This document shows positions 1-7,508 of a stretch of DNA of 19,357 nt, piece by piece. Each line of letters starts with the position of its first letter. Position 1 is the stretch's first letter. A program made the position numbers and the translations under genes. The notes below the pieces were generated by a model. The model was not told the origin of the DNA. It was given only the letters and a program-made list of their open reading frames with translations, and did not search any database. The DNA lies in contig MCGT01000073.1 in the NCBI GenBank assembly GCA_002104935.1, forward strand, positions 1 through 19,357. The letters run 5' to 3'. The DNA is from Hesseltinella vesiculosa (Eukaryota; Mucoromycota; Mucoromycetes; Mucorales; Cunninghamellaceae).

Positions 1-2
1 CA

Positions 3-1082
3 GATAAAACATCACCCACGATCGCTAAAGTGCTGCTGAAGATATTTCTCACACGTGGCTTTCCAAAGGTACTGCAATCGGATAATGGCACTGAATTTGT
101 AAATTCACTGGTAAAGCTGCTGACATCCTCATGCAAAGTGGATCACCGCCTGATTACCCCGTATCATCCACGAGCAAATGGAGCTGCTGAAAGGGCTGTA
201 CAGACCATTACACGCATGCTAGCTAAACTCGTAGACAGTCAGTTGAAAGACTGGGATGAACACGTTGATGCAGTTGCATTCTTTTATAATACGCAACCTA
301 ATAGCACAACAGACTCAGCACCACACGATTTATTTCACGGCTGGAGGCAAAATAGCTTAATTGATTATCGCAAAGACCATGAGGACTCTGTTGAGCACAA
401 CATTCCTACAGGTAACTACGATCAAGAGCATATCCAAGACCGAATCCGAGAGCTGCAAATCGTTCACGATGCAGTGAATGAAAAAGTAAGCCAAAGAAGA
501 AAGGTCGTGAAAGCAGCCTACGACAAGAAACACAAGATGATAGAATTCTCGACTGGGACGCTAGTCGCTATCGAAGACCCTCTCTTGACACGCAAACTGG
601 AGCCTAGGTACCATGGCCCATATCGAGTCGTGATCGTTACAGAAGGAGGTTCCTATGTGTTGGAGGACACCATCACAGGTGAAAGATTGCCAGAGAGGTT
701 CGCACCCTCGCAACTAAAACCAGTATCGGATGATCCTATATTCAAAGACGCAGAAGACGAAGATAACGAGCAACGCTACGTCGTAGAAAAAATAGTCGAC
801 CATCGCGGAGAAGTAGGGAAGAGGCAATACCTGGTAAAGTGGAAAGGATACCCTTTTGACGAAGCCACATGGGAGCCCTCGAACAGCTTCGACGACACCG
901 CACTAATTGATCGCTATTGGAGACGTCTCGAACGCGAAGCCATAGCCGCCGATAAGCCCAAAACCTCTGTTGTACCTACCGGTAACGTCAATAGACAAAA
1001 AAAGGATAACAAGTTAATGCGCAAGGGACACAGGCAAAGTCAACGTCAAAACACTGGACAAAGAAGATCCACACGCCAATGA
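3..1082 (+). CDS. pol: Chromovirus A Pol, C-terminal fragment: integrase core end, GPY module, chromodomain
   Basis: Partial frame, 359 residues, open from the window edge to TGA at 1080-1082. It corresponds to residues 785-1143 of the copy 2 frame. Integrase inserts the cDNA into the host chromosome. The second catalytic Asp (QSDNGTEF) and the Glu (ANGAAER) are present with the D35E spacing typical of retroviral-type integrases; the first Asp is left of the window. Downstream come the GPY/F module (RYHGPYR) and a chromodomain (YVVEKIVDH...LVKWKGY...ATWEP) with all three expected aromatic cage residues (Y, W, Y). The tail is basic and rich in Gln and Arg. Only two residue differences from copy 2 were seen: Gly for Cys in IPT(G/C)NYD and Val for Ala in RRK(V/A)VKA. 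The ATG at 30 is internal, not a start. Confidence 0.93.
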   Translation, partial: DKTSPTIAKVLLKIFLTRGFPKVLQSDNGTEFVNSLVKLLTSSCKVDHRLITPYHPRANGAAERAVQTITRMLAKLVDSQLKDWDEHVDAVAFFYNTQPNSTTDSAPHDLFHGWRQNSLIDYRKDHEDSVEHNIPTGNYDQEHIQDRIRELQIVHDAVNEKVSQRRKVVKAAYDKKHKMIEFSTGTLVAIEDPLLTRKLEPRYHGPYRVVIVTEGGSYVLEDTITGERLPERFAPSQLKPVSDDPIFKDAEDEDNEQRYVVEKIVDHRGEVGKRQYLVKWKGYPFDEATWEPSNSFDDTALIDRYWRRLEREAIAADKPKTSVVPTGNVNRQKKDNKLMRKGHRQSQRQNTGQRRSTRQ

Positions 1083-1404
1083 GAACAACGTTCCCTTGGT
1101 AAAACTGCATTCAAGTAGCTCAAGTACATTGCAGGACAATGATGATATAAGACTATAATCAAAATGATTCAAGAAGTGATGAAATACGAGACTAAACTTT
1201 GGAAGAAGAAATAGGACAAACTAATCCAAACAGTCCTTTGCCAAGCACAACAAACACGTAACTCCGACCTGTGGAAGATCTGCAACTTGGTTCTCCGGTG
1301 GCCACCAATTTTGGAATCAGCCGCATTGACGCCGCAGCAAGGATCAAAGTTACGAATCTTAATACTTTCACCAGTATGTCTTTGAGCATCAAGCATGTCA
1401 AGGT
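1083..1404 (+). other. Chromovirus A 3' untranslated region, copy 1
   Basis: This 322-bp stretch lies between the pol stop and the polypurine tract and is matched base for base in length by 14500-14821. Antisense frames of 88 and 98 residues cross it and the LTR, but they exist identically in copy 2 only because the DNA is repeated, and they show no domain. I see no other gene here. Confidence 0.8.
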
Positions 1405-1418
1405 CTGGTGGGGGGTAA
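1405..1418 (+). promoter_or_regulatory. 3' polypurine tract of chromovirus A, copy 1
   Basis: CTGGTGGGGGGTAA abuts the LTR start TGTGAAC. In LTR retrotransposons this RNase H-resistant purine run primes plus-strand DNA synthesis. It defines the left LTR boundary. A 15-base version differing at one base occurs inside pol of copy 2 (16532-16546). Confidence 0.87.
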
Positions 1419-1593
1419 TGTGAACTTGAAGCCAATCAGCCGCCCTCACATAGCTTGTGCAACTACTGAGCCCCTGCCTGTAACACAATATTTATTAGTC
1501 ACAGTCAGAGGACTCTGTTATGATTCCCTCTTCTTCCCCATCTGATTCTATAATCATATAAAAACCAACCACTTCGAATCTCGTATTCTTACA
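1419..1593 (+). repeat. LTR of chromovirus A, copy 1 (3' LTR)
   Basis: A 175-bp LTR, TG...CA, beginning after the polypurine tract and ending TTCTTACA. It looks identical to the copy 2 LTR at 14311-14485. A TATAAAAA box at about 1557-1564 lies only about 30 bp before the 3' end, which would place the transcript start almost at the LTR edge and leave a very short R-U5. A CCAAT sequence lies near 1432-1436. Read rightward, the LTR points into LINE-a. Confidence 0.9.
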
Positions 1594-3709
1594 AGAGATA
1601 TTGGAAATACTCAAATATGCTCCCCATAACAAGAGTCCAGGTTTGGATGGCTTACCCTTTGAACTCTACAAAATTATGTTGCCTAAACAACCAAAACTTA
1701 TGCTAATACTTCGCCGGTTAATGTCCATGGCACTGCAAGGAAATATACCGGAATCTTGGAAACAGACAAAGATGATTCTACTGTTCAAAAAAAACGACCC
1801 AGAAGAACTGAAAAACTGGCGACCACTATCCCTTATAAATGTTGATGCTAAAATATTCACTAAATGGATGACGAATCGCCTACGCCCATTTATTGATCAG
1901 TTAATCCACACACCACAAAAAGGATTCATACCAGGACGTCAAATATCTGAAAATGGGTGGACACTACAAACAACCATGGACTTTATTCGCAACACCAAAA
2001 ACCAAGACCCTACCACGGACAAGGTAGCTGCGTGTCTCGATCAGGAAAAGGCGTATGACAGAATTCATCCCGAATTCCTGGGAGAGGTAATGCTAAAAAT
2101 GGCCCTCCCAAACCAATGGGTTGAAGCGATCAAGGCACTCTTTTTTGATACGAACATATCACTGGCCATCAATGGATACATGGGGACTCCCTTCAAACAA
2201 CAAAGAGGCTTACGCCAAGGAGATCCCCTTTCACCTTATCTGTTTAACATTGCGTTCGAACCCCTACTACGTCAACTAGAGAACCCACAAATATGGAAAG
2301 GTGTATACCTAGATTCAAAGAAGCACAAGGCAGACCCTATACGACTGACTCATATGGCCTATGCTGATGATCTACTGATATTTATGGACAAACCTGAGCA
2401 ATGGGCCATATTTCTAGACACATATGAGAAATATGCCCAGGCGTCCAATGCCAGGCTAAATATATCCAAAACCTGCTTCATATCACTAGATGGCAACCCC
2501 AAAGAACAATGGCAAAGCATATGTACATCTATTCAAGCAGAATGGCACGATCGAACAAGTACCTCAGCGATAAGATATCTTGGATACCCTATATACTCAA
2601 CAAGAGACCAGCTTAACGAGTACATGACAACAAACATATCCAAAATAGCTACTCACGCGAACATATTGAAATCACGTAACATGTCAATAAGAGGCTCTAG
2701 TTTAGTCACCAATGCACTTCTTCTATCCAAGCTGTGGCATGTGGCAAGAACCACCCCGATCAACACCAAACAAGTTACGGAGATCCGCCAGATAGTCCGA
2801 CCGCTAATACTTCCCTTCTGGCCATATCCGTCATGGGAAACGATCACCCTACCCAAGACTAATGGAGGACTAGGGGTGATAGACCCACAAGCTCAACAAT
2901 GGGCTCTCCAATGGTTCTGGATAAGAGAATATGTAGAAGCTCCTGGAACGGTTCACACCAGACTCATGAACTTGGTATTCCAAACCTACTCGGCGGGAGA
3001 CACATTATGGGAGGCAACCAGCAAACTGGGTAGACTACGCAATAAGGCCCCTAGCGTATTCCTCATCACTCAGGCAGTTGCCAAAGCTCCACCGTGGTTA
3101 TTAGATGCATCCAAAACACAGATCTATTTTGATGAAGCGAACCCCATCAATTTTGAACATGCAACAACCAAACAAGCACGTATGATGTTCCACCCAAAAG
3201 CTCAATGGGTACTACGTCCTAACTCCCGCCCTCCACCGATATCTATCCCAATGTTCTGGTCAATTCCTCCTAAAGCTTGGAAACGCCTCATGCAGATCCC
3301 GATTCCACACAAAGCAAGGACCCTTATGTTTCGTACTCTTCATTGTAAATTGCCCACGCAACCTCGACGCATGTGCTTGGGTGATTCCTCTGGTTACTGT
3401 CAATTCTGCGCTGATGAGCATCAAGTTGAAACTGACAGGCACTTTTGGGTGACCTGTCCATTCAAAAGCAAGTTCTGGCAGTCCCTTTGGCCAACGGAGA
3501 ATGAGCAATCCACCCAATATATAGTATCCAAGGCCATCTGGGCCCCACATCAAGTTGATGAGGAAGTACTGATGAAGGTGGCATGGGGCATGCTGATCCT
3601 CTGGAAACAACACTTCACGTGTATTTTCAAAAAGATACCCTGGTCACAAGAATCGACGAAAATTGCTTGGGAAGCCCAGTACACATTGGTATGTTCTAAA
3701 TCAGAATAA
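1594..3709 (+). pseudogene. LINE-a ORF2 fragment: reverse transcriptase plus zf-RVT
   Basis: The frame is open from the LTR junction to TAA at 3707-3709, about 704 residues. Counting from the TTG codon at 1601, the RT core shows KSPGLDG (11-17), the FKKNDPEEL/NWRPLSL block (62-78), motif A with catalytic Asp147 (CLDQEKAYD), motif B (RGLRQGDPLSP, 202-212) and motif C with YADD at 254-257. A C-terminal zinc motif C600-x2-C603...H614-x4-C619 matches zf-RVT of L1-like LINEs. The RT would copy the element RNA by target-primed reverse transcription. No internal stop or frameshift is seen, so the only break is loss of the N-terminal part to the chromovirus A insertion. There is no methionine at the junction, so a native start is not claimed. 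Confidence 0.93.
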
Positions 3710-3820
3710 TACTCTGTTTGCCTATGTAGGATTGCAATTTATGCTTTTATGAAGGACTGTAACTTATGCTCTTATATTAATTTATGAAATAAAGATCACA
3801 TTATGATACAAAAAAAAAAA
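3710..3820 (+). terminator. LINE-a 3' UTR, AATAAA and poly(A) tail
   Basis: About 100 bp of A/T-rich 3' UTR carries the polyadenylation hexamer AATAAA at 3788-3793, about 17 bp before an A run at 3810-3820. This is the expected structure of a LINE 3' end made by reverse transcription of a polyadenylated RNA. The A run continues straight into the ATG of the next LINE. Confidence 0.85.
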
Positions 3821-5245
3821 ATGGAGACGACAACGTATCCCCCTAGGGATTCACCCCCTGAGGCAACCTCGTGGTCTACAGTTGTAGCCAGGGGCCGTGC
3901 GAAACAAACGGTCCCCCACATGTTATCCCACAGACGCAATACCGGCGACTCCGACAGATTGGAACATGTCACCATTTTCGAGACCGAAGACATCCACCAA
4001 AAATGGTTGGTGCAAAAGGCTGCTGCGATAATCCAGAACACTCTGCTCCCAGACACGGTCATTTTTGAATTCCAGTCCAAAGATTTCGAGCACTATACAG
4101 ACGCGTATAAACTCCTGATGGACAAGATCGGCCCTTTGGCAGGCAACGGAGCCAGACCCATCTCCCGCTTTGGTAGCACAACCCGACAAGAACTAATTAT
4201 CGAAGCGAAATTCGCGGAAGCCTCAGATAATAGCAAGGCTGTACTGGAAGGATTCACACACCAAGGAGTGGTTTACAAAGCAGTGCCAGCTAATTCCAAT
4301 CAAGAGGGCTCCCGCCTACAAGTCGTGTCACTAAGCCAGCTTCCCCCGTACCTCTCTAATGAGGAACTCGTTGATGGTCTCTGCAAGTCACTGCGATATT
4401 TTGGGATGGTCTCCCGCATCCGAAAAATCACCAACAGAGGCTTCTTTGAAGGGGACGTGAGTGTCACTCTGGACATCTCTCCAGTAGACAATGTGGAATG
4501 GAAACAATTGTCGCGCAACGTCTATTTGGAAGCCTGGGATATGGTGGCCCCTGCTCAGTTCCGAGGTGCCAAAGCAGTGTGTTACATGTGCCGTGAGGAG
4601 GGTCACTTGAAACGGAACTGCCCGAAATGGAACCAGGTCAGATGCTACAAGTGCGACGGTAAGGGGCATTACGCCAGAAACTGCAAGGAAAAGTCCACCA
4701 AAGAGACTCAGGCTATCGACGAGTATCTGGAACAAAAAAAGAAGACCAGCCCAAACCTCCAAGATGGGTTTTCCCAAACAGGAGTGACGAATAACGCAGT
4801 TGTTCAGGCTTCTTCGGATATGGAAGAAGACTCCCGCGAGGACATATGGACGGAGGAGGTCCTAGACGGTGCGGATATCCCAGTAGACACGGAGCCTGAT
4901 GCTGACGTCTTGAAGGTTCCTGTTAATCCGACTGCCACCCCGAAACCTGCAAGTATCCTCGCTAGAAACGCAACCTCCATGAAATCGACAAATGAAGACG
5001 CCTCCTCTGCGTCCTCGAAGCGTAAATCGACAGTGACACCTCTGCGTAACGAACCATACACTAAGAGGTCTCTAAACTCAACCAAGGAAGCACTACAGAT
5101 CTCCTCTGCATCGCCTACGGCACGCAAGAGATCCATTTTGGCCTCGCAGAGATCGGAACACAGTCGCCCAACAAAAGAAAATCAGCTGGACTTATCCCAG
5201 ACTGATTTCCTCCCTTCAGACAACAATTACCATCAATATGAGTAA
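3821..5245 (+). CDS. LINE-b ORF1 protein: RRM-like region and two CCHC zinc knuckles
   Basis: 474 residues from the ATG at 3821. An in-frame ATG at 3803 lies in the LINE-a tail and would add only MIQKKK, so 3821 is the native start; LINE-c begins with the same ATGGAGACG. ORF1 proteins of LINEs bind the element RNA as part of the RNP. Visible parts: a Ser/Thr-rich N-terminus, a central region (about residues 165-220) that looks like an RRM fold (VVSLSQLPPYL...FGMVSRI), two CCHC knuckles at about 254-267 (CYMCREEGHLKRNC) and 275-288 (CYKCDGKGHYARNC), and a low-complexity acidic then Ser/Lys-rich tail, probably disordered. The frame is intact. It overlaps ORF2 by 8 nt. The RRM assignment is by eye and is the weakest part. 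Confidence 0.9.
   Translation: METTTYPPRDSPPEATSWSTVVARGRAKQTVPHMLSHRRNTGDSDRLEHVTIFETEDIHQKWLVQKAAAIIQNTLLPDTVIFEFQSKDFEHYTDAYKLLMDKIGPLAGNGARPISRFGSTTRQELIIEAKFAEASDNSKAVLEGFTHQGVVYKAVPANSNQEGSRLQVVSLSQLPPYLSNEELVDGLCKSLRYFGMVSRIRKITNRGFFEGDVSVTLDISPVDNVEWKQLSRNVYLEAWDMVAPAQFRGAKAVCYMCREEGHLKRNCPKWNQVRCYKCDGKGHYARNCKEKSTKETQAIDEYLEQKKKTSPNLQDGFSQTGVTNNAVVQASSDMEEDSREDIWTEEVLDGADIPVDTEPDADVLKVPVNPTATPKPASILARNATSMKSTNEDASSASSKRKSTVTPLRNEPYTKRSLNSTKEALQISSASPTARKRSILASQRSEHSRPTKENQLDLSQTDFLPSDNNYHQYE
5238..5245 (+). promoter_or_regulatory. ORF1 stop / ORF2 start overlap (ATGAGTAA)
   Basis: The ORF2 ATG (5238-5240) precedes the ORF1 TAA (5243-5245) within ATGAGTAA, in a different frame. Such short overlaps are compatible with termination-reinitiation on one bicistronic LINE RNA. 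The mechanism is inferred; the overlap is seen directly. Confidence 0.75.
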
Positions 5246-7102
5246 ACAAACTCATATCCGCATAGCCACGTGGAACACGCGTGGCCTCCTTAAACTCACA
5301 ACAGCACCCGCCTCGTCCTCGACTGCCAAGCAAATCTCCACCTTTATCCGTTCACAAGAACTCGCGGCTGATATTGTCTGCCTGCAAGAAATCAAGCTGG
5401 CTTCAGCTAACAACCTATCTGAAGACCTCCTCCATCGTCTACACCTATCTTACCAACAATTCTCCCATTTCTTCACCAAACACGTTGGAATTGTAATCCT
5501 CAACAAACATCTCGAAGTCCAAAACGCCTTCGTATCCCTGGACCAACGCATCATGGTCGATAAAGTGTACCACAGACAAACACAGCAAAGCCTCACTGTC
5601 GTCAATGTCTATGGCCCCTCAGCTGCCCCCAGGGATGTTAAATGCCAATTCTTCGAGAACCTTTACTCACTACCTCCATTTGCAGATGGGTCTATCAACA
5701 ATGACTCGATTGTCTGCGGTGACTTCAACCTACGTCTTTATGACCCCAATCCTCCTAAATGGCAAAGACATTGGACACTACGCCTTCAAGCCCTTATGGT
5801 AGACTCTGCCCCACACGCAGGAGACGTTACTAGGGAGGCTGGAGGCTCCTCTTCCTGTATCGACTATCTCTTCGTGTCGAAAAACCTGGCGCATCGCACC
5901 GCAAACCCTCGCAACTGGTCCCTCCCTTCGGCGTGGTCTGACCACCACCTGTTGGCCTGTGACATAGTCACCCCTCGCTCAGATATCGGACGTGGCACCT
6001 GGCGTTTCAACACATTCCTTCTCCAAGACCCCGATTTGGCAGACCTGCTCATTACCTCGGTCAACCTACATCTTCAATCCCTCCCACCTAACCCTTCTCC
6101 GGAGGAAGTGATCTCTATCTGGGAAGACCTCAAGCGCATCATTCAGGCGGTGGCCAAGAACAGAGGTCCAACTCTGGCTAAACAACGACGGCGCCGTTGG
6201 GAACTCCTCCAAAAAGAAAGGAATGCGCGGCCCAATCTGGAAAAGCCAGACTCTGAAGTCGATGAAAAAAAGTATGCCAGCTCAATATCCAGACGCCAAT
6301 CCTTACAAAGTCAGATCGATGAACACATCTCCCAGGACATGCAACGTCTAATTACCAGATCTGCCACCCGTTGGGCGGAAAAAGGTGAACGTAGCAACAA
6401 GTACTTCTTTAACACAATCAAGAGGAGAAACTCCGAGCAGACCATCCACAGCCTGAAGAACGCAGAGGGTTCCAAGGTTACGGGCACCTCCAGTATACTG
6501 CAGCTAGCGCATTCATTCTACAGCAATCTCTATGCGGCAGAACCCGTGAATGAGATGGCCATTCGACAAATGGAAGAGGCTATCCCCAGCCAAGCTCGCC
6601 TCGATGACAATGAACGAGACCGTCTGCTATCAGCCCCCTCCCCCGAGGAGATCGGCATTCTACTGAAGAGATCTCCTCGCGACCGCAGCCCGGGTATGGA
6701 TGGCATTCCCTTCGAGGTCTATACCTTCCTATTTTCGGCCTCGGCGGCTTTCCAGAACATCCTCACGTGCCTGATTGCGAACGCTTATGCCGGATTTCTA
6801 CCGCCAAGCTGGCAAGAAACGCGCATGATCTTACTTTTTAAGAAAAATGACCCAGAGGACCTACGGAACTGGCGCCCACTCTCTCTGGTCAACTGTGATG
6901 CGAAACTCTTCACAAAATGGCTGGCCAACTCCCTAAGAGATATGCTGGGGAGAATCATCAATCCATTGCAGACAGGCTTTATGCCTGGTGCCCAAATCTC
7001 AGATAACGGCTTGATCCTACAAACATTCAGAGACCAGCAACGCGGCCTTCTTTCTACCCGTGGCGCTGAGCGACTAAGCCCTTGGGTGGCTGCATGCCTA
7101 GA

Positions 7103-7107
7103 CCAAG
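7103..7107. repeat. Target site duplication of chromovirus B, left copy (CCAAG)
   Basis: CCAAG sits directly left of LTR TGTAAAC, and the same five bases follow the right LTR (12939-12943). Removing the element and one copy restores the LINE-b motif A reading frame, which confirms the boundaries. Confidence 0.95.
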
Positions 7108-7405
7108 TGTAAACTTTGGCTAATAAACACAGCAAGTAATTCAATTAGAATCTTTTCAGGTTTATTAGTACTTCCAAAATTCGAATGAAGAAGAAAAAGA
7201 AACTAAGGGAAAATAAAAAAAAAAAAAGGATTTAAGCAATACGACTAGGTGCGGAGTTTATTCGTGCACTTGTCTAATTCTAGAACAAGTCTCCGCACAG
7301 TGGATCTCCCTCAGCTTGCATATTTATTTCTTCCTGACGCTAATACGCACGAAAGAGCAAAGCATTCTATACACCGTTTACGTCTTAGCTAGGGCGCATG
7401 CCACA
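7108..7405 (-). repeat. Chromovirus B 3' LTR
   Basis: 298 bp, TG...CA on the plus strand (TGTAAAC...GCCACA), paired with 12643-12938. The pol frame direction makes this the 3' LTR. It carries an A run of 13 and a nested hairpin at 7249-7298. In the sense direction several AATAAA hexamers occur, one of them in the hairpin bulge. Confidence 0.95.
7249..7298 (-). other. Nested stem-loop in the chromovirus B LTR (3' copy)
   Basis: Outer arms GTGCGGAG (7249-7256) and CTCCGCAC (7291-7298) are fully complementary. Inside, ACTTGT (7268-7273) pairs with ACAAGT (7285-7290), extended by CTA/TAG around an ATTC loop with one bulged A. An 11-nt bulge on one side reads GCACGAATAAA in the sense strand, so a poly(A) hexamer is held within the structure. 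A second copy is in the 5' LTR at 12782-12831. A role in polyadenylation or packaging is inference. Confidence 0.7.
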
Positions 7406-7407
7406 TA

Positions 7408-7419
7408 ACCCCCTTCCAG
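7408..7419 (-). promoter_or_regulatory. 3' polypurine tract of chromovirus B
   Basis: In the sense strand CTGGAAGGGGGT, followed by TA and then the LTR start TGTGGC. It is the expected primer for plus-strand synthesis. The identical 12-mer occurs once more inside pol at 9066-9077. Confidence 0.88.
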
Positions 7420-7508
7420 TCGAGAAGACGTCTCTTCATTCTTGTGGGATGTGTATCTGCTAAGTTTTTTTTTTTTTTTTTTTTTTTTTTTTGTTGTGGT
7501 TGCAATCA
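7420..7508 (-). other. Chromovirus B 3' UTR with a 28-base homopolymer
   Basis: Short untranslated stretch between the pol stop (TAA, 7511-7509) and the polypurine tract. It is dominated by a T run on the plus strand at 7465-7492 (A28 in the sense strand). No gene is present. The A run may be an old tail capture or simple slippage expansion. Confidence 0.75.

Larger units (their letters stand above)
1..1593 (+). mobile_element. Chromovirus A (Ty3/gypsy), copy 1, 3' part
   Basis: This is the 3' end of a chromodomain-bearing Ty3/gypsy LTR retrotransposon; the 5' part lies left of the window. In order it holds the end of pol (integrase C-terminus, GPY module, chromodomain), a 3' UTR, a polypurine tract and a 175-bp LTR (TGTGAAC...TCTTACA). 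It is the reverse complement of 14311-15903 over its whole length with no indel, so the edges are well defined. The LTR ends at 1593, where the flank stops matching copy 2; the next bases belong to a LINE RT frame. It therefore inserted into LINE-a. The target duplication would begin with AAGAG (1594-1598), but its partner is outside the window. Confidence 0.93.
1..1593 (+). repeat. Left arm of a 1.6-kb inverted repeat
   Basis: Positions 1-1593 are the reverse complement of 14311-15903. Both arms are exactly 1593 bp, so there is no net indel, and I saw only three base differences by eye (two adjacent to each other near 411-413, one near 505). The arms are two insertions of chromovirus A in opposite orientation, 12.7 kb apart. 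The repeat probably extends left of the window. Confidence 0.92.
1594..3820 (+). mobile_element. LINE-a, 5'-interrupted non-LTR retrotransposon
   Basis: This is the 3' part of a LINE: RT from just before the SPGLDG motif, thumb region, zf-RVT zinc motif, 3' UTR with AATAAA, and a poly(A) tail of about 11. The 5' portion (ORF1, endonuclease, start of RT) is separated from it by chromovirus A, whose LTR ends at 1593. The RT frame is already open at 1594 and matches the LINE-b sequence just before SPGMDG. The next LINE starts at 3821 with no spacer. Confidence 0.92.
5238..7107 (+). pseudogene. LINE-b ORF2, 5' segment: APE endonuclease and RT start
   Basis: 623 codons up to the chromovirus B insertion; the frame then hits a stop inside the LTR (TAA ends at 7112). 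The N-terminus is an apurinic-like endonuclease that nicks target DNA: Asn13 (TWNTRG), Glu51 (CLQEIKL), VVNVYGPS (121-128), Asp162 and Asn164 (CGDFNL), Asp209 (CIDYLFVS) and Asp235-His236 (WSDHH), so the catalytic set looks complete. A linker with the LINE-typical RWAEKGERSNKYF (378-390) leads to the RT: RSPGMDG (483-489), FKKNDPEDLRNWRPLSL (534-550) and motif A (ACLDQ), where Asp622 is the predicted metal-binding Asp. The insertion falls one codon later, separating motif A from motifs B and C. No frameshift is seen within this segment. Confidence 0.93.

Noticed and set aside
1169..1488. Overlapping minus-strand frames of 88 and 98 residues, found again identically at 14416-14735
   Set aside because: They are antisense to the chromovirus A 3' UTR and LTR, and the identity is explained by the inverted repeat. 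No domain, promoter or codon signal supports a protein.
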